Shown here: in pieces, positions 1-6,240 of the stretch
How positions within the stretch are numbered: the stretch's first letter is position 1
Layout of the letters: each line of letters starts with the position of its first letter
Assembly (NCBI GenBank): GCA_024653845.1
Contig: JANLHA010000349.1
Coordinates: 1-9,024 of the forward strand
DNA: 9,024 nucleotides
Origin: Candidatus Omnitrophota bacterium
GTDB lineage: Bacteria; Omnitrophota; Gorgyraeia; Zapsychrales; JANLHA01
Direction of reading: 5' to 3'
The notes under the pieces: model-generated
The model's database searches: none
Told to the model about the DNA's origin: nothing
Seen by the model: only the letters and a program-made list of their open reading frames with translations
Program-made: the position numbers and the translations under genes

Positions 1-456
1 CGGGTGGTCATGATGATCACCCGCGAAGCCTTACGTGCGGTTCCTTTCACCATTCGGGAAGCGTCCTATGCTTTGGGAGCAACCCGTTGGCAAACGGTAT
101 ATCATCAGGTTTTGCCCGGCGCTTTCGGAAACATTTTGACCGGAATCATTTTGGCAATGTCGCGTGCCGTCGGAGAAACGGCTCCGTTGATTATGATTGG
201 CGCGTTGACATACATCCCATTCTTACCCGAATCTCCCATTGCTTTCAAGTCGGGATTCCCTTATGTCAATTTTACGTTAAGTGGATTTTTTTCTTATTTT
301 ACGGTTTTGCCGATTCAAATTTTTAACTGGGTTTCCCGTCCGCAAAAAGCATTTGCAACCAATGCCGCGGCTGGTATTATTGTCCTTCTGGGAATCACTC
401 TTTTGATGAATTCCATAGCCATTTATTTGCGACATAAAAATCAGAAAAGGTGGTGA
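1..456 (+). CDS. pstA: Phosphate ABC transporter permease PstA, 3' part (5' end outside window)
   Basis: This is the C-terminal part of the inner-membrane permease PstA, which with PstC forms the channel of the high-affinity phosphate importer. The reading frame is open from base 1, so the gene starts upstream of the window; about 151 residues are visible. Near the start is the cytoplasmic EAA-type loop of ABC permeases ([23 protein letters not shown]), which docks on the ATPase. It is followed by the family's AVGETAPL stretch and hydrophobic membrane segments, the last near the C-terminus ([20 protein letters not shown]). A short basic tail ends the protein. Six bases separate the stop from pstB, as expected for one operon. 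The neighbours PstB and PhoU separate PstA from the similar PstC. Confidence 0.93.
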   Translation, partial: RVVMMITREALRAVPFTIREASYALGATRWQTVYHQVLPGAFGNILTGIILAMSRAVGETAPLIMIGALTYIPFLPESPIAFKSGFPYVNFTLSGFFSYFTVLPIQIFNWVSRPQKAFATNAAAGIIVLLGITLLMNSIAIYLRHKNQKRW

Positions 457-462
457 TTTTCG

Positions 463-1224
463 ATGTCAACTCAAACGGTTTTTGAAATTAAAAATCTCAA
501 TTCTTTTTATGGGCCTAAGCAAATCTTGAAGAATGTTAATATTACGATTGGGGAAAAGAGTGTCACCTCATTTATGGGACCTTCCGGCTGCGGGAAAAGC
601 ACGTTGATTCGTTGTTTGAATCGAATGAATGACCTTGTGCCAAATTTTCATTTTAACGGTGATATTTCTTATCAAGGGAAAAATCTCTATTCTAAAGATG
701 TCGATGTTACGGAAGTCCGTCGTGAGATTGGGATGGTGTTTCAGAAGCCAAACCCTTTTCCTAAGAGCATTTATGAGAACATTGCTTATGGTTTGAGGAT
801 TCAGGGAATCCATAGCCGCAGCTATATCGACGGTATTGTGGAAGACAGTTTGAAATGGGCGGCTCTTTGGGATGAAGTCAAAGAGCGCCTGAATGATTCA
901 GCACTGGCTTTGTCGGGGGGGCAGCAACAACGATTGTGCATTGCTCGTACGTTGGCCGTAAAACCAAAAGTCATTTTGTTTGACGAGCCTTGTTCAGCAT
1001 TGGACCCTATTGCCACCGCTAAGATTGAGGAATTGATTACGGCCCTTAAAGAAAATTATACAATGATTATTGTGACTCACAATACGGCGCAGGCCGCGCG
1101 CGTTTCAGATTTTACGGCCTTTTTTTATTTAGGAGAGTTGGTTGAATTCGGTACGACGGGGAAATTGTTTACAGTCCCTAGCCATAAGAGAACGGAAGAA
1201 TATTTAACTGGAAAATTTGGTTGA
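463..1224 (+). CDS. pstB: Phosphate ABC transporter ATP-binding protein PstB
   Basis: This is the cytoplasmic ATPase that powers phosphate import through PstA/PstC. The 253 residues match the usual PstB length. All nucleotide-binding motifs are present: Walker [10 protein letters not shown] (about 39-47), Q-loop glutamine in VFQKPNPFP (about 92-100), signature LSGGQQQR (about 150-157), Walker B VILFDEP (about 170-176) and the H-loop histidine in VTHN (about 204-207). The PNPFP stretch after the Q-loop and the C-terminal [14 protein letters not shown] ending are typical of PstB rather than of other ABC ATPases. The ATG at 463 follows a purine-rich AAGGTGGTGA that overlaps the pstA stop. phoU begins 18 bases after the stop. 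Nothing is missing, so the protein should be functional. Confidence 0.97.
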   Translation: MSTQTVFEIKNLNSFYGPKQILKNVNITIGEKSVTSFMGPSGCGKSTLIRCLNRMNDLVPNFHFNGDISYQGKNLYSKDVDVTEVRREIGMVFQKPNPFPKSIYENIAYGLRIQGIHSRSYIDGIVEDSLKWAALWDEVKERLNDSALALSGGQQQRLCIARTLAVKPKVILFDEPCSALDPIATAKIEELITALKENYTMIIVTHNTAQAARVSDFTAFFYLGELVEFGTTGKLFTVPSHKRTEEYLTGKFG

Positions 1225-1231
1225 TACCTAT

Positions 1232-1236
1232 AGGAG
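1232..1236 (+). promoter_or_regulatory. Shine-Dalgarno of phoU
   Basis: AGGAG lies six bases upstream of the phoU ATG, within the 18-base gap after pstB. It fixes the phoU start and indicates independent ribosome loading rather than simple coupling to pstB. Confidence 0.8.
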
Positions 1237-1242
1237 AAAAGA

Positions 1243-1914
1243 ATGCTCACGAGACAAGTCAGTGAATTGAAAACGCGCCTCATCGAATTTGCCACTCTTG
1301 TTGAAAACATGATTGATAAAAGTGTCAAGGGTTTGATGGAAAAGAACCAAGAACTTTTGCTGCAAGTTATGAAAGAGGACGAACCCAAGGCCAATAATTA
1401 TGACCGTGAAATTGACGAAATGTGTACGCAATTCATTGCTCAATTTGAACCGATGGCCAAGGATTTGAGAATGGTTCTCATGATCATGAAAATGAACAAA
1501 GATTTGGAGCGAATGGGGGACCATGCGGTCAACATTTCCGAAAGCGGTCTTTTCTTGACGGCGCGTCCGCCTTTACAGCCTATGAAGGAAGTTCCGGTCA
1601 TGGCCAAAAACGCCAGCAGCATGTTGAAAGATAGTATTACTTCTTTTATTAAAGAAGATGCGGCTTTGGCCCGTGAGGTCTGTGAACGTGACAATGTTGT
1701 CGATGATTTAGGAGATAAAATCCTTGCCGAGGTGACAGCTTTTCTAAAAGAAGAGCATGACGGTGTTAAGCGTTCTCTGCATTTGATGAGGATTTCTCAT
1801 AACCTTGAAAGAATTGCGGATCTGTCGACTAATATTTGTGAGGAAGTGATTTATATCACCGAAGGAAAAGATATCAAACACAAAAAGGGCGATGATATTA
1901 GCCCATCGGCATGA
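1243..1914 (+). CDS. phoU: Phosphate transport system regulator PhoU
   Basis: PhoU is a cytoplasmic protein that restrains phosphate uptake and, in species that have it, links the Pst transporter to the PhoR/PhoB two-component system. The 223 residues form two tandem helical PhoU repeats. Each carries the family's metal-binding acidic motif: DLERMGD at about 87-93 and NLERIAD at about 187-193. The start is supported by AGGAG at 1232-1236, six bases before the ATG. The C-terminus has a short charged tail (KHKKGDD) beyond the second repeat. The gene closes the visible pst operon. Its last 17 bases overlap the 3' end of the convergent ZIP gene, and no terminator is seen between them. No phoR or phoB gene lies in the window. 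Confidence 0.95.
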   Translation: MLTRQVSELKTRLIEFATLVENMIDKSVKGLMEKNQELLLQVMKEDEPKANNYDREIDEMCTQFIAQFEPMAKDLRMVLMIMKMNKDLERMGDHAVNISESGLFLTARPPLQPMKEVPVMAKNASSMLKDSITSFIKEDAALAREVCERDNVVDDLGDKILAEVTAFLKEEHDGVKRSLHLMRISHNLERIADLSTNICEEVIYITEGKDIKHKKGDDISPSA

Positions 1915-2692
1915 GCGAAAGAAGTTGAGTCAAAAGAAGCATCCCGACGAGTCCTACCATGACTCCCCAGGCGGTGAGAACTTTCCCCCCTTCCTTAAAA
2001 GCATCGGGCAAAAGTTGAGTGACGACCAGATAAATCATCGCTCCACCAGCGAAACCTAATCCAATAGGAAGAAGAGGCTTGAAAAACCATGTTAAAAGTG
2101 CAGCCGGAACGGCCATGATCGGTTGAGGAATGCTGGTCATCACGGAGAGAAAAGCGCAGCGTAGCGTTGATACGCCTTCGGATTTTAAAGGCAGCGAGAC
2201 CGCAATTCCTTCAGGGATGTTATGAACAGCAATGGCAATGGCCATAATCAGGCCAAAGCCTAAGTCTCCCGTCGCAAAAGCGACTCCAATGGCGATCCCT
2301 TCCGGAATCGAATGAATGAACATCGCCATGAAAATCAAAAATCCTTTTTTAGTCAATCCATCGGTCAAAACGTTGCCAGAAGGACCATGATCGTCGACTT
2401 CTTTTTCTGTTTTCCACAAAAAAACAGCTCCTAAGAGGAGTCCGACCATGACAATGTAAGGAGCTAAGGGAAATTCTTCTTTGAGTGCAATGCCTTCTTG
2501 AATAAGGGAAAAAACAGAGGCCGAAATCATCATTCCTGCAGCGAAGGCAACCGAAAAAGCTTTAACCATTTTTGATTGGCCTTGCATAAAATGGACGGGA
2601 ATCGCGCCCAAGCCGGTGGCTAATGCGCTGATGAGTCCGGCAGAAAATGTCCAAAGAATCAGGGTGGATTGTTCCATAAGTTCAAGCAGCAT
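1898..2692 (-). CDS. ZIP-family divalent metal transporter (ZupT/GufA-like)
   Basis: This is a multi-pass inner-membrane protein of the ZIP family, which imports zinc and sometimes iron, manganese or other divalent cations. The 264 residues are largely hydrophobic, with about eight predicted membrane segments. A hydrophilic loop with acidic and histidine residues (EKEVDDHG, about 97-103) lies before the metal-binding helices. The two signature motifs are HSIPEG (about 127-132) and HNIPEG (about 157-162), the intramembrane metal site in ZupT-like members. The first motif has Ser where E. coli ZupT has Asn, a plausible subfamily difference. The start is uncertain: neither the ATG at 2692 nor the in-frame ATG at 2677 has a clear Shine-Dalgarno, and the shorter form loses only MLLEL. 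Metal specificity cannot be read from the sequence. It lies convergent to phoU and has no evident link to phosphate or riboflavin. Confidence 0.9.
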   Translation of the reverse strand: MLLELMEQSTLILWTFSAGLISALATGLGAIPVHFMQGQSKMVKAFSVAFAAGMMISASVFSLIQEGIALKEEFPLAPYIVMVGLLLGAVFLWKTEKEVDDHGPSGNVLTDGLTKKGFLIFMAMFIHSIPEGIAIGVAFATGDLGFGLIMAIAIAVHNIPEGIAVSLPLKSEGVSTLRCAFLSVMTSIPQPIMAVPAALLTWFFKPLLPIGLGFAGGAMIYLVVTQLLPDAFKEGGKVLTAWGVMVGLVGMLLLTQLLSLMPMG

Positions 2693-2695
2693 AAC

Positions 2696-2860
2696 ATGAA
2701 TAAAAAGGAGAGGAAAGAAGATTTGATTCTTAAGAATTTTCTTTTAAGACGATCAATTGCTTTATATAATAAAATCAATCCCATGTTTTCAATTACAGAT
2801 CAAGCTTCATTTCTCGAGCGGTATGCGAGAGCAGACAAAAAAAGGATGAACCATGAATAG
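2696..2860 (+). CDS. Possible small basic ORF, doubtful
   Basis: This open frame could encode 54 residues (MNKKERKEDLILKNF...), rich in Lys and Arg. Its 3' end overlaps the start of the next small ORF by 8 bases (ATGAATAG), a typical translational-coupling geometry. Against it: there is no Shine-Dalgarno before the ATG at 2696, and the perfect TATAAT box at 2765-2770 lies inside the frame. That box would instead produce a transcript able to express only the last 25 codons, from the ATG at 2783. I do not recognise the product. It may be spurious, or only the short form may be a leader peptide. Confidence 0.2.
   Translation: MNKKERKEDLILKNFLLRRSIALYNKINPMFSITDQASFLERYARADKKRMNHE
2726..2737. 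promoter_or_regulatory. 12-bp perfect palindrome upstream of the ZIP gene (possible operator)
   Basis: ATTCTTAAGAAT reads identically on both strands and sits 34-45 bases upstream of the ZIP start codon, where a metal-responsive repressor could bind. A further TTAAGA half-site lies at 2744-2749. The region is AT-rich, so chance is a real alternative. No regulator gene is nearby and the motif does not match a consensus I can name with confidence. Confidence 0.25.
2765..2770 (+). promoter_or_regulatory. Candidate -10 box for the small ORF at 2853
   Basis: TATAAT matches the sigma70 -10 consensus exactly. No good -35 box lies at the expected distance: the sequence 17 bases upstream is TTTTAA. 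Expected initiation is near 2777, giving a leader of about 75 nt for the ORF at 2853. Confidence 0.4.
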
Positions 2861-2993
2861 AATGCTTCAAGAAAAACCTACCACCTCTCAAGATTTAGAT
2901 GAAACGAACCAAGAAGATTTGCTCATAGATGCCATGCACCGTTTGGAGGCCTTATTAGAGAAGATCAAGTCTACAGCCTCTAGTCACTCCTAA
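2853..2993 (+). CDS. Small hypothetical protein, 46 aa
   Basis: I do not recognise this protein. The ATG at 2853 has a good Shine-Dalgarno, AAGGA at 2842-2846, with a six-base spacer. The 46-residue product is hydrophilic and acidic in its first half (DLDETNQEDLL). It then shows an amphipathic helix-like stretch (DAMHRLEALLEKIK) and a Ser/Thr-rich tail. There is no signal peptide, membrane segment or cysteine motif. It lies between a TATAAT box and the ribBA promoter, which begins two bases after its stop. No terminator is seen between them, so read-through into the rib cluster is possible. The ribosome binding site and helical pattern favour a real gene, but its brevity leaves doubt. Confidence 0.5.
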   Translation: MNRMLQEKPTTSQDLDETNQEDLLIDAMHRLEALLEKIKSTASSHS

Positions 2994-2995
2994 CC

Positions 2996-3024
2996 TTGAC
3001 AATTCAGAGGATTTTGAATATAGT
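2996..3024 (+). promoter_or_regulatory. Sigma70-type promoter of the rib cluster
   Basis: TTGACA at 2996-3001 is a perfect -35 box. Exactly 17 bases later TATAGT (3019-3024) matches five of six positions of the -10 consensus. Initiation is expected near 3030-3032, giving ribBA an untranslated leader of about 175 nt. This is the strongest promoter in the window. Confidence 0.82.
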
Positions 3025-3029
3025 AGTCC

Positions 3030-3206
3030 AACTCTCTCCTGAGAGAGTTCATAGAGTTTTTTGGGAAGGCTTCATTTTTGATTCTTTCCAATATCTCGTC
3101 AGCTTGGCTCACGGGTTTATCGCCAGGAAAGGAATGAAGCCTTATCTGGATATGTTGATGCTTGCAGGCTTCATTGCTTGCCAGCCATAGGAGACTAAAA
3201 CAAGCC
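3030..3206 (+). promoter_or_regulatory. Structured 5' leader of ribBA with mutually exclusive hairpins
   Basis: The leader starts with an 8-bp hairpin with a CCUG loop (3030-3049). AAGGCTTCATT (3066-3076) is perfectly complementary to AATGAAGCCTT (3133-3143). A second copy, AGGCTTCATT (3166-3175), can pair with the same central segment (10 bp) instead. The two helices cannot coexist. The first is extended inside by UUCUUUCC (3081-3088) pairing with 3126-3133, which competes with it at one base. The second ends 13 bases before the Shine-Dalgarno AGGAG (3189-3193). This geometry is typical of switching leaders. I do not see the conserved blocks of the FMN riboswitch or of any other class I know. 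The ligand or factor, if any, is unknown. Confidence 0.55.
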
Positions 3207-4415
3207 ATGTTTAATACGATTGAAGAAATCATTGAAGATTTGAAGCAAGGGAAGATGGTTGTTGTCATGGACGACGAAGGCCGTGAGAATGAAGGAGATC
3301 TTCTCTGCTCTGCAGAATCCATTACGCCGGAAAAAATCAATTTTATGGCCAAGTACGCTCGTGGTTTGATTTGTGTGCCGATGGAAGAAAAGCGTCTTGA
3401 TGATTTGGGGCTTTATCCGATGAAGGATGAGTTTCGTCACAATCTTCATCAACATAGCAATACAGGCTGGTCGATTTCGGTGGATGCGGCTAAGGGCATT
3501 ACAACGGGAATTTCAGCATTTGATCGTTCTTACACCGTTAAGGTGTTGATCGACCCTCAATCCAAGCCGGCAGACTTGGAAACTCCAGGTCATCTTTTCC
3601 CTCTGAGAGCGCGCAAGGGTGGCGTTTTGGTGCGAGCTGGGCATACGGAAGCTTCTGTTGACTTGATGAAATTGGCAGGATTGTATCCGGCGGGAGTCAT
3701 TTGTGAGATCATGAATGACGACGGAACGATGGGGCGTACCCCGGAACTTCTCGACTTCTCGAAACAGCATAAACTCAAGATTTGTACCATTGATAGTTTG
3801 ATTGAATACCGTCGACGTTCTGAAAGATTGATTGAAAAGGAAGTTGATGTTATGCTGCCAACAGAATATGGTGAGTTTAAAATGATTGGTTATAAATCCA
3901 AAGTGGATGGTCAGACCCATATGGCTTTGGTCAAAGGGAATTTGGATTCAAAAAATCCACAATTGGTTCGAGTACAGTCCGAGTGCCTGACCGGAGATGT
4001 TTTTGCTTCTCGACGATGCGATTGCAATGCTCAACTGCACAGTTCTTTGAAGATGATCAATGAAAGTGGCTCGGGAGTTCTTCTTTATATGCGTCAGGAA
4101 GGGCGAGGCATTGGGCTTGTGAATAAGTTGAAAGCGTATCGTCTGCAAGATGAGGGTATGGATACCGTCGAGGCCAATGAGGCTTTAGGGTTCCCAGCAG
4201 ATTTGAGAGATTATGGAATTGGAGCTCAAATCCTGGTTGATTTGGGAGTCAAGCAAATTCGCCTTTTGACAAATAATCCCCGCAAAATTGTGGGGTTGGA
4301 AGGATACGGTCTGACGGTGGTTGAACGCGTGCCTATCCAAATTCCACACAATGAAACTAATAAGAATTATTTGAAGGCCAAAAGAGATAAATTAGGTCAT
4401 ATTTTGATGTTATAA
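3207..4415 (+). CDS. ribBA: Bifunctional 3,4-dihydroxy-2-butanone-4-phosphate synthase / GTP cyclohydrolase II
   Basis: RibBA feeds both branches of riboflavin synthesis. Its N-terminal RibB domain converts ribulose 5-phosphate to dihydroxybutanone phosphate plus formate. Its C-terminal RibA domain opens GTP to the diaminopyrimidine. The 402 residues match the family. RibB (about 1-200) has [11 protein letters not shown] (about 22-32), [11 protein letters not shown] (about 143-153) and PAGVICEI (about 161-168). RibA (about 205-402) has the zinc cysteines 260, 271 and 273 in [16 protein letters not shown], the RQEGRGIGL loop (about 296-304) and LTNNPRK. The ATG at 3207 gives the canonical [12 protein letters not shown] start. 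Its Shine-Dalgarno AGGAG (3189-3193) is 13 bases away, unusually far. An in-frame TTG at 3162 would add 15 residues that lack family character. Expression probably depends on the promoter at 2996-3024 and the structured leader. Confidence 0.97.
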   Translation: MFNTIEEIIEDLKQGKMVVVMDDEGRENEGDLLCSAESITPEKINFMAKYARGLICVPMEEKRLDDLGLYPMKDEFRHNLHQHSNTGWSISVDAAKGITTGISAFDRSYTVKVLIDPQSKPADLETPGHLFPLRARKGGVLVRAGHTEASVDLMKLAGLYPAGVICEIMNDDGTMGRTPELLDFSKQHKLKICTIDSLIEYRRRSERLIEKEVDVMLPTEYGEFKMIGYKSKVDGQTHMALVKGNLDSKNPQLVRVQSECLTGDVFASRRCDCNAQLHSSLKMINESGSGVLLYMRQEGRGIGLVNKLKAYRLQDEGMDTVEANEALGFPADLRDYGIGAQILVDLGVKQIRLLTNNPRKIVGLEGYGLTVVERVPIQIPHNETNKNYLKAKRDKLGHILML

Positions 4416-4435
4416 GAAAATGCAGGAATCTTTTT

Positions 4436-4474
4436 ACACAAAACCCCTTCTGGTCAATAGGAGGGGTTTTGTGT
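4436..4474 (+). terminator. 16-bp hairpin between ribBA and ribH, likely intrinsic terminator or attenuator
   Basis: ACACAAAACCCCUUCU (4436-4451) pairs completely with 4459-4474, leaving a 7-nt loop GGUCAAU; one pair is U-G. The shorter GC-rich core (CCCCUUCU/AGGAGGGG) is followed by UUUUGUGUU, which suits an intrinsic terminator downstream of ribBA. The 3' arm also contains AGGAGG (4459-4464), so the stem would hide a ribosome binding site. Because ribH follows at once, partial termination or attenuation is more likely than a full operon end. Confidence 0.65.
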
Positions 4475-4480
4475 TATAGT
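4451..4480 (+). promoter_or_regulatory. Possible promoter for ribH overlapping the hairpin
   Basis: TGGTCA (4451-4456, four of six matches to the -35 consensus) is followed after 18 bases by TATAGT (4475-4480), the same -10 as the ribBA promoter. Initiation would fall near 4487, leaving almost no leader before the ribH ATG at 4490. The -35 match is weak, so this remains tentative. Confidence 0.35.
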
Positions 4481-4489
4481 TGGAACGTC

Positions 4490-4936
4490 ATGAAGAACAA
4501 AAAATATGCTGTTGTTGCTTCCCGGTTTAATGAATTTATCACTCAGCGCTTGCTAGAGGGATGTTTGGGTGAATTTGCTCGTCGAGGTGTTCCTTCAAAA
4601 AATGTGCAAGTGGTATGGGTCCCCGGGGCATTTGAGATTCCTGTCGTGGCCTTGAAGCTGGCTAAACAAAAGTCGATTGCTGCAGTGATCTGTTTAGGCG
4701 CAGTGATTCGTGGAGAAACGATTCATTTTGAATTGGTTGCAAAAGGCGCAGCCCGAGGGATCACTCAAGCCGCTTTGATTGCGCAAAAGCCCATCATTTT
4801 TGGTGTGATCGCAACGGACACTGTCAACCAGGCATATGCCCGCTCGGAATCCAAGGGAGACAATAAGGGAAAAGATGCTGCAGCTACAGCCATAGAGATG
4901 GCTAATATTATTGAATCCATTGGGAAGAAAGTTTAA
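4490..4936 (+). CDS. ribH: 6,7-dimethyl-8-ribityllumazine synthase
   Basis: RibH condenses the ribitylaminopyrimidine with dihydroxybutanone phosphate to give lumazine, the penultimate riboflavin step, and usually forms large icosahedral or pentameric assemblies. The 148 residues show SRFNEFITQRLLEG (about 11-24), VPGAFEIP (about 44-51), GAVIRGETIHFE (about 70-81) with the catalytic-type histidine near 79, KGAARGI, and SKGDNKG near 121-127. The N-terminus is shorter than in common homologues, which carry an extra strand before this point. The ATG at 4490 has only a weak GGA five bases upstream. A TTG at 4469 after AGGAGG would add MCYSWNV, which does not look like family sequence, so I prefer the ATG. 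The stop is three bases from nusB. Confidence 0.95.
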   Translation: MKNKKYAVVASRFNEFITQRLLEGCLGEFARRGVPSKNVQVVWVPGAFEIPVVALKLAKQKSIAAVICLGAVIRGETIHFELVAKGAARGITQAALIAQKPIIFGVIATDTVNQAYARSESKGDNKGKDAAATAIEMANIIESIGKKV

Positions 4937-4939
4937 TTT

Positions 4940-5362
4940 ATGCGAAAACGCACCCTGGCTCGAGAATGTGTTTTAAAAATTCTTTATCAAAAAGAAATCA
5001 CAGGTCGTCCCTTTGATCAGGCTCGCGATATTTTTTGGGAAAACGATACAGACGAAACGTCGAGTGAAGTGCGTGAGTTTGCAAATCGTTTGATTTATGG
5101 TGTTGAGAAAAACTTGGGTGCGATCGACGAGAAGATCTCTTATTATGCCACCAATTGGCAACTCAAGCGGATGGCCGTGATTGATCGAAATATCTTGCGG
5201 TTAGGCGTTTATGAGTTGCAATATATGGCAGATATCCCTCCCAAAGTCACGATCAATGAGGCGGTGGAGCTGGCCAAGAAATTTGGCGATACCGAATCCA
5301 GTAAATTCGTGAATGGAATTTTGGATAAGATTCATAAAACCGAAATGACTTCACAAAATTAG
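4940..5362 (+). CDS. nusB: Transcription antitermination factor NusB
   Basis: NusB is a small all-helical RNA-binding protein that pairs with NusE (ribosomal protein S10) at boxA and supports antitermination of rRNA operons. The 140 residues match the family. The N-terminal basic helix RKRTLARECVLKILYQ (about 2-17) is the RNA-binding part. The conserved core MAVIDRNILRLGVYELQY (about 78-95) is followed by PPKVTINEAVELAKKFG (about 100-116) and SSKFVNGILDKI (about 120-131). The gene starts three bases after ribH, so it is almost certainly cotranscribed and perhaps translationally coupled. A ribH-nusB pairing is common in bacteria and does not imply a role in riboflavin synthesis. Confidence 0.96.
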   Translation: MRKRTLARECVLKILYQKEITGRPFDQARDIFWENDTDETSSEVREFANRLIYGVEKNLGAIDEKISYYATNWQLKRMAVIDRNILRLGVYELQYMADIPPKVTINEAVELAKKFGDTESSKFVNGILDKIHKTEMTSQN

Positions 5363-5385
5363 TAGAGCGAAATGATATTCATATT

Positions 5386-6240
5386 ATGTCTAAACTCGCC
5401 GATCTTCATATCCACACGTATTTTTCCGACAGCACCGATTCTCCTCAAGAGGTTGTCAGACAAGCCATCGAAAAAGGATTGAGTTGTATCGCTATCACGG
5501 ACCACGATGTTTTGGATGGCATCGAACCTACCCGTCTGGCTGCAGAATCGTATGATTTAGAGGTTATCCCTGGAATCGAATTGTCGACGGAAAAAGACAA
5601 GAAAGATATTCATATTTTAGGGTACTTTTTGGATTATCAAAACCCGCAATTACAGGCAAAGCTGAATCCTTTTCAAGAGGCGCGAGTGGAACGTGTGAAA
5701 GAAATTCTAAAGAAGTTGAAGGCTTTTGGGATTGATAATATTTCTCTCGAGGAGGTTTGTGCGCTCACCAAATCCAAAGCGGTTGGGCGTCCACATGTCG
5801 CGGCACTTTTGATTGAAAAGGGATGGGCCAAAGATATGAATCAAGCTTTTGACAAATATCTCGCCGATGGGGCTGCGGCATATGTTCCCAAATGGAAATT
5901 GTCTCCAACGGAAGGTATCGAATTGATTCACGCTTATGGCGGGCTGGCGGTTTTGGCGCATCCGATGTTAAATAATAAAGATGAAATCATCCCGTTGCTG
6001 GTCAAGGCTGGGTTGGATGGTTTGGAAGTGTATTATGCCAATGCGTTTGATCATCAAATTTTCTATTATGAAAAACTCGCGCGCAAGCATAAAATTTTAA
6101 TGACCGGAGGGTCAGATGCTCATGGTCAAGCCAAGAAGCATACGTATATCGGCGCGCAGTCGATTCCTTATGAACTGATTGAGAAAATGAAAGAACGGGT
6201 TGCTAGCCGTCAGGAAGGTGCGAAGAATGTCGAATCTTAA
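5386..6240 (+). CDS. PHP-domain phosphoesterase (TrpH/YciV-like); candidate riboflavin-pathway phosphatase
   Basis: This is a cytoplasmic metal-dependent phosphoesterase of the PHP superfamily. In the 284 residues the metal ligands are visible in order: HIH (8-10) with D15, TDHD (His 40), the glutamate of PGIELST (about 65), HILGY (His 76), LAHP (His 192) and GGSDAHG (Asp 244, His 246). This set and the insert with GRPHVAALL (about 134-142) match the YciV/TrpH branch, whose characterised members hydrolyse 3',5'-nucleoside bisphosphates or trim RNA 5' ends. The gene starts 23 bases after nusB with no clear Shine-Dalgarno and overlaps ribD by 14 bases. Its place in a cluster lacking the ribitylaminopyrimidine phosphate phosphatase suggests it might do that step, which HAD-family enzymes perform in the species studied. 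That role is inference. A housekeeping nuclease is the alternative. Confidence 0.88.
   Translation: MSKLADLHIHTYFSDSTDSPQEVVRQAIEKGLSCIAITDHDVLDGIEPTRLAAESYDLEVIPGIELSTEKDKKDIHILGYFLDYQNPQLQAKLNPFQEARVERVKEILKKLKAFGIDNISLEEVCALTKSKAVGRPHVAALLIEKGWAKDMNQAFDKYLADGAAAYVPKWKLSPTEGIELIHAYGGLAVLAHPMLNNKDEIIPLLVKAGLDGLEVYYANAFDHQIFYYEKLARKHKILMTGGSDAHGQAKKHTYIGAQSIPYELIEKMKERVASRQEGAKNVES
6212..6218 (+). promoter_or_regulatory. Shine-Dalgarno of ribD inside the PHP gene
   Basis: AGGAAGG lies eight bases upstream of the ATG at 6227, within the last codons of the PHP gene. It selects the ATG at 6227 over an in-frame TTG at 6200. Ribosomes finishing the PHP gene would pass over it, so translational coupling is likely. 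Confidence 0.75.

Noticed and set aside
2996..3190. Plus-strand 64-codon frame inside the ribBA leader
   Set aside because: It begins at or before the expected transcript start, lacks a ribosome site, and overlaps the alternative hairpins.
3162..3206. Upstream TTG start extending RibBA by 15 residues
   Set aside because: The added residues do not resemble the family N-terminus, the AGGAG lies downstream of that codon, and the ATG at 3207 gives the canonical start.
2990..3208. Minus-strand frame opposite the ribBA leader with protein-like composition
   Set aside because: No Shine-Dalgarno, it reads through the inverted repeats and opposite a strong promoter, and the plus strand also yields a protein-like frame here. 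A structured leader explains the region better.
6200..6226. Upstream TTG start for RibD
   Set aside because: The ATG at 6227 has a better-placed Shine-Dalgarno and gives the usual short N-terminus before the deaminase domain.
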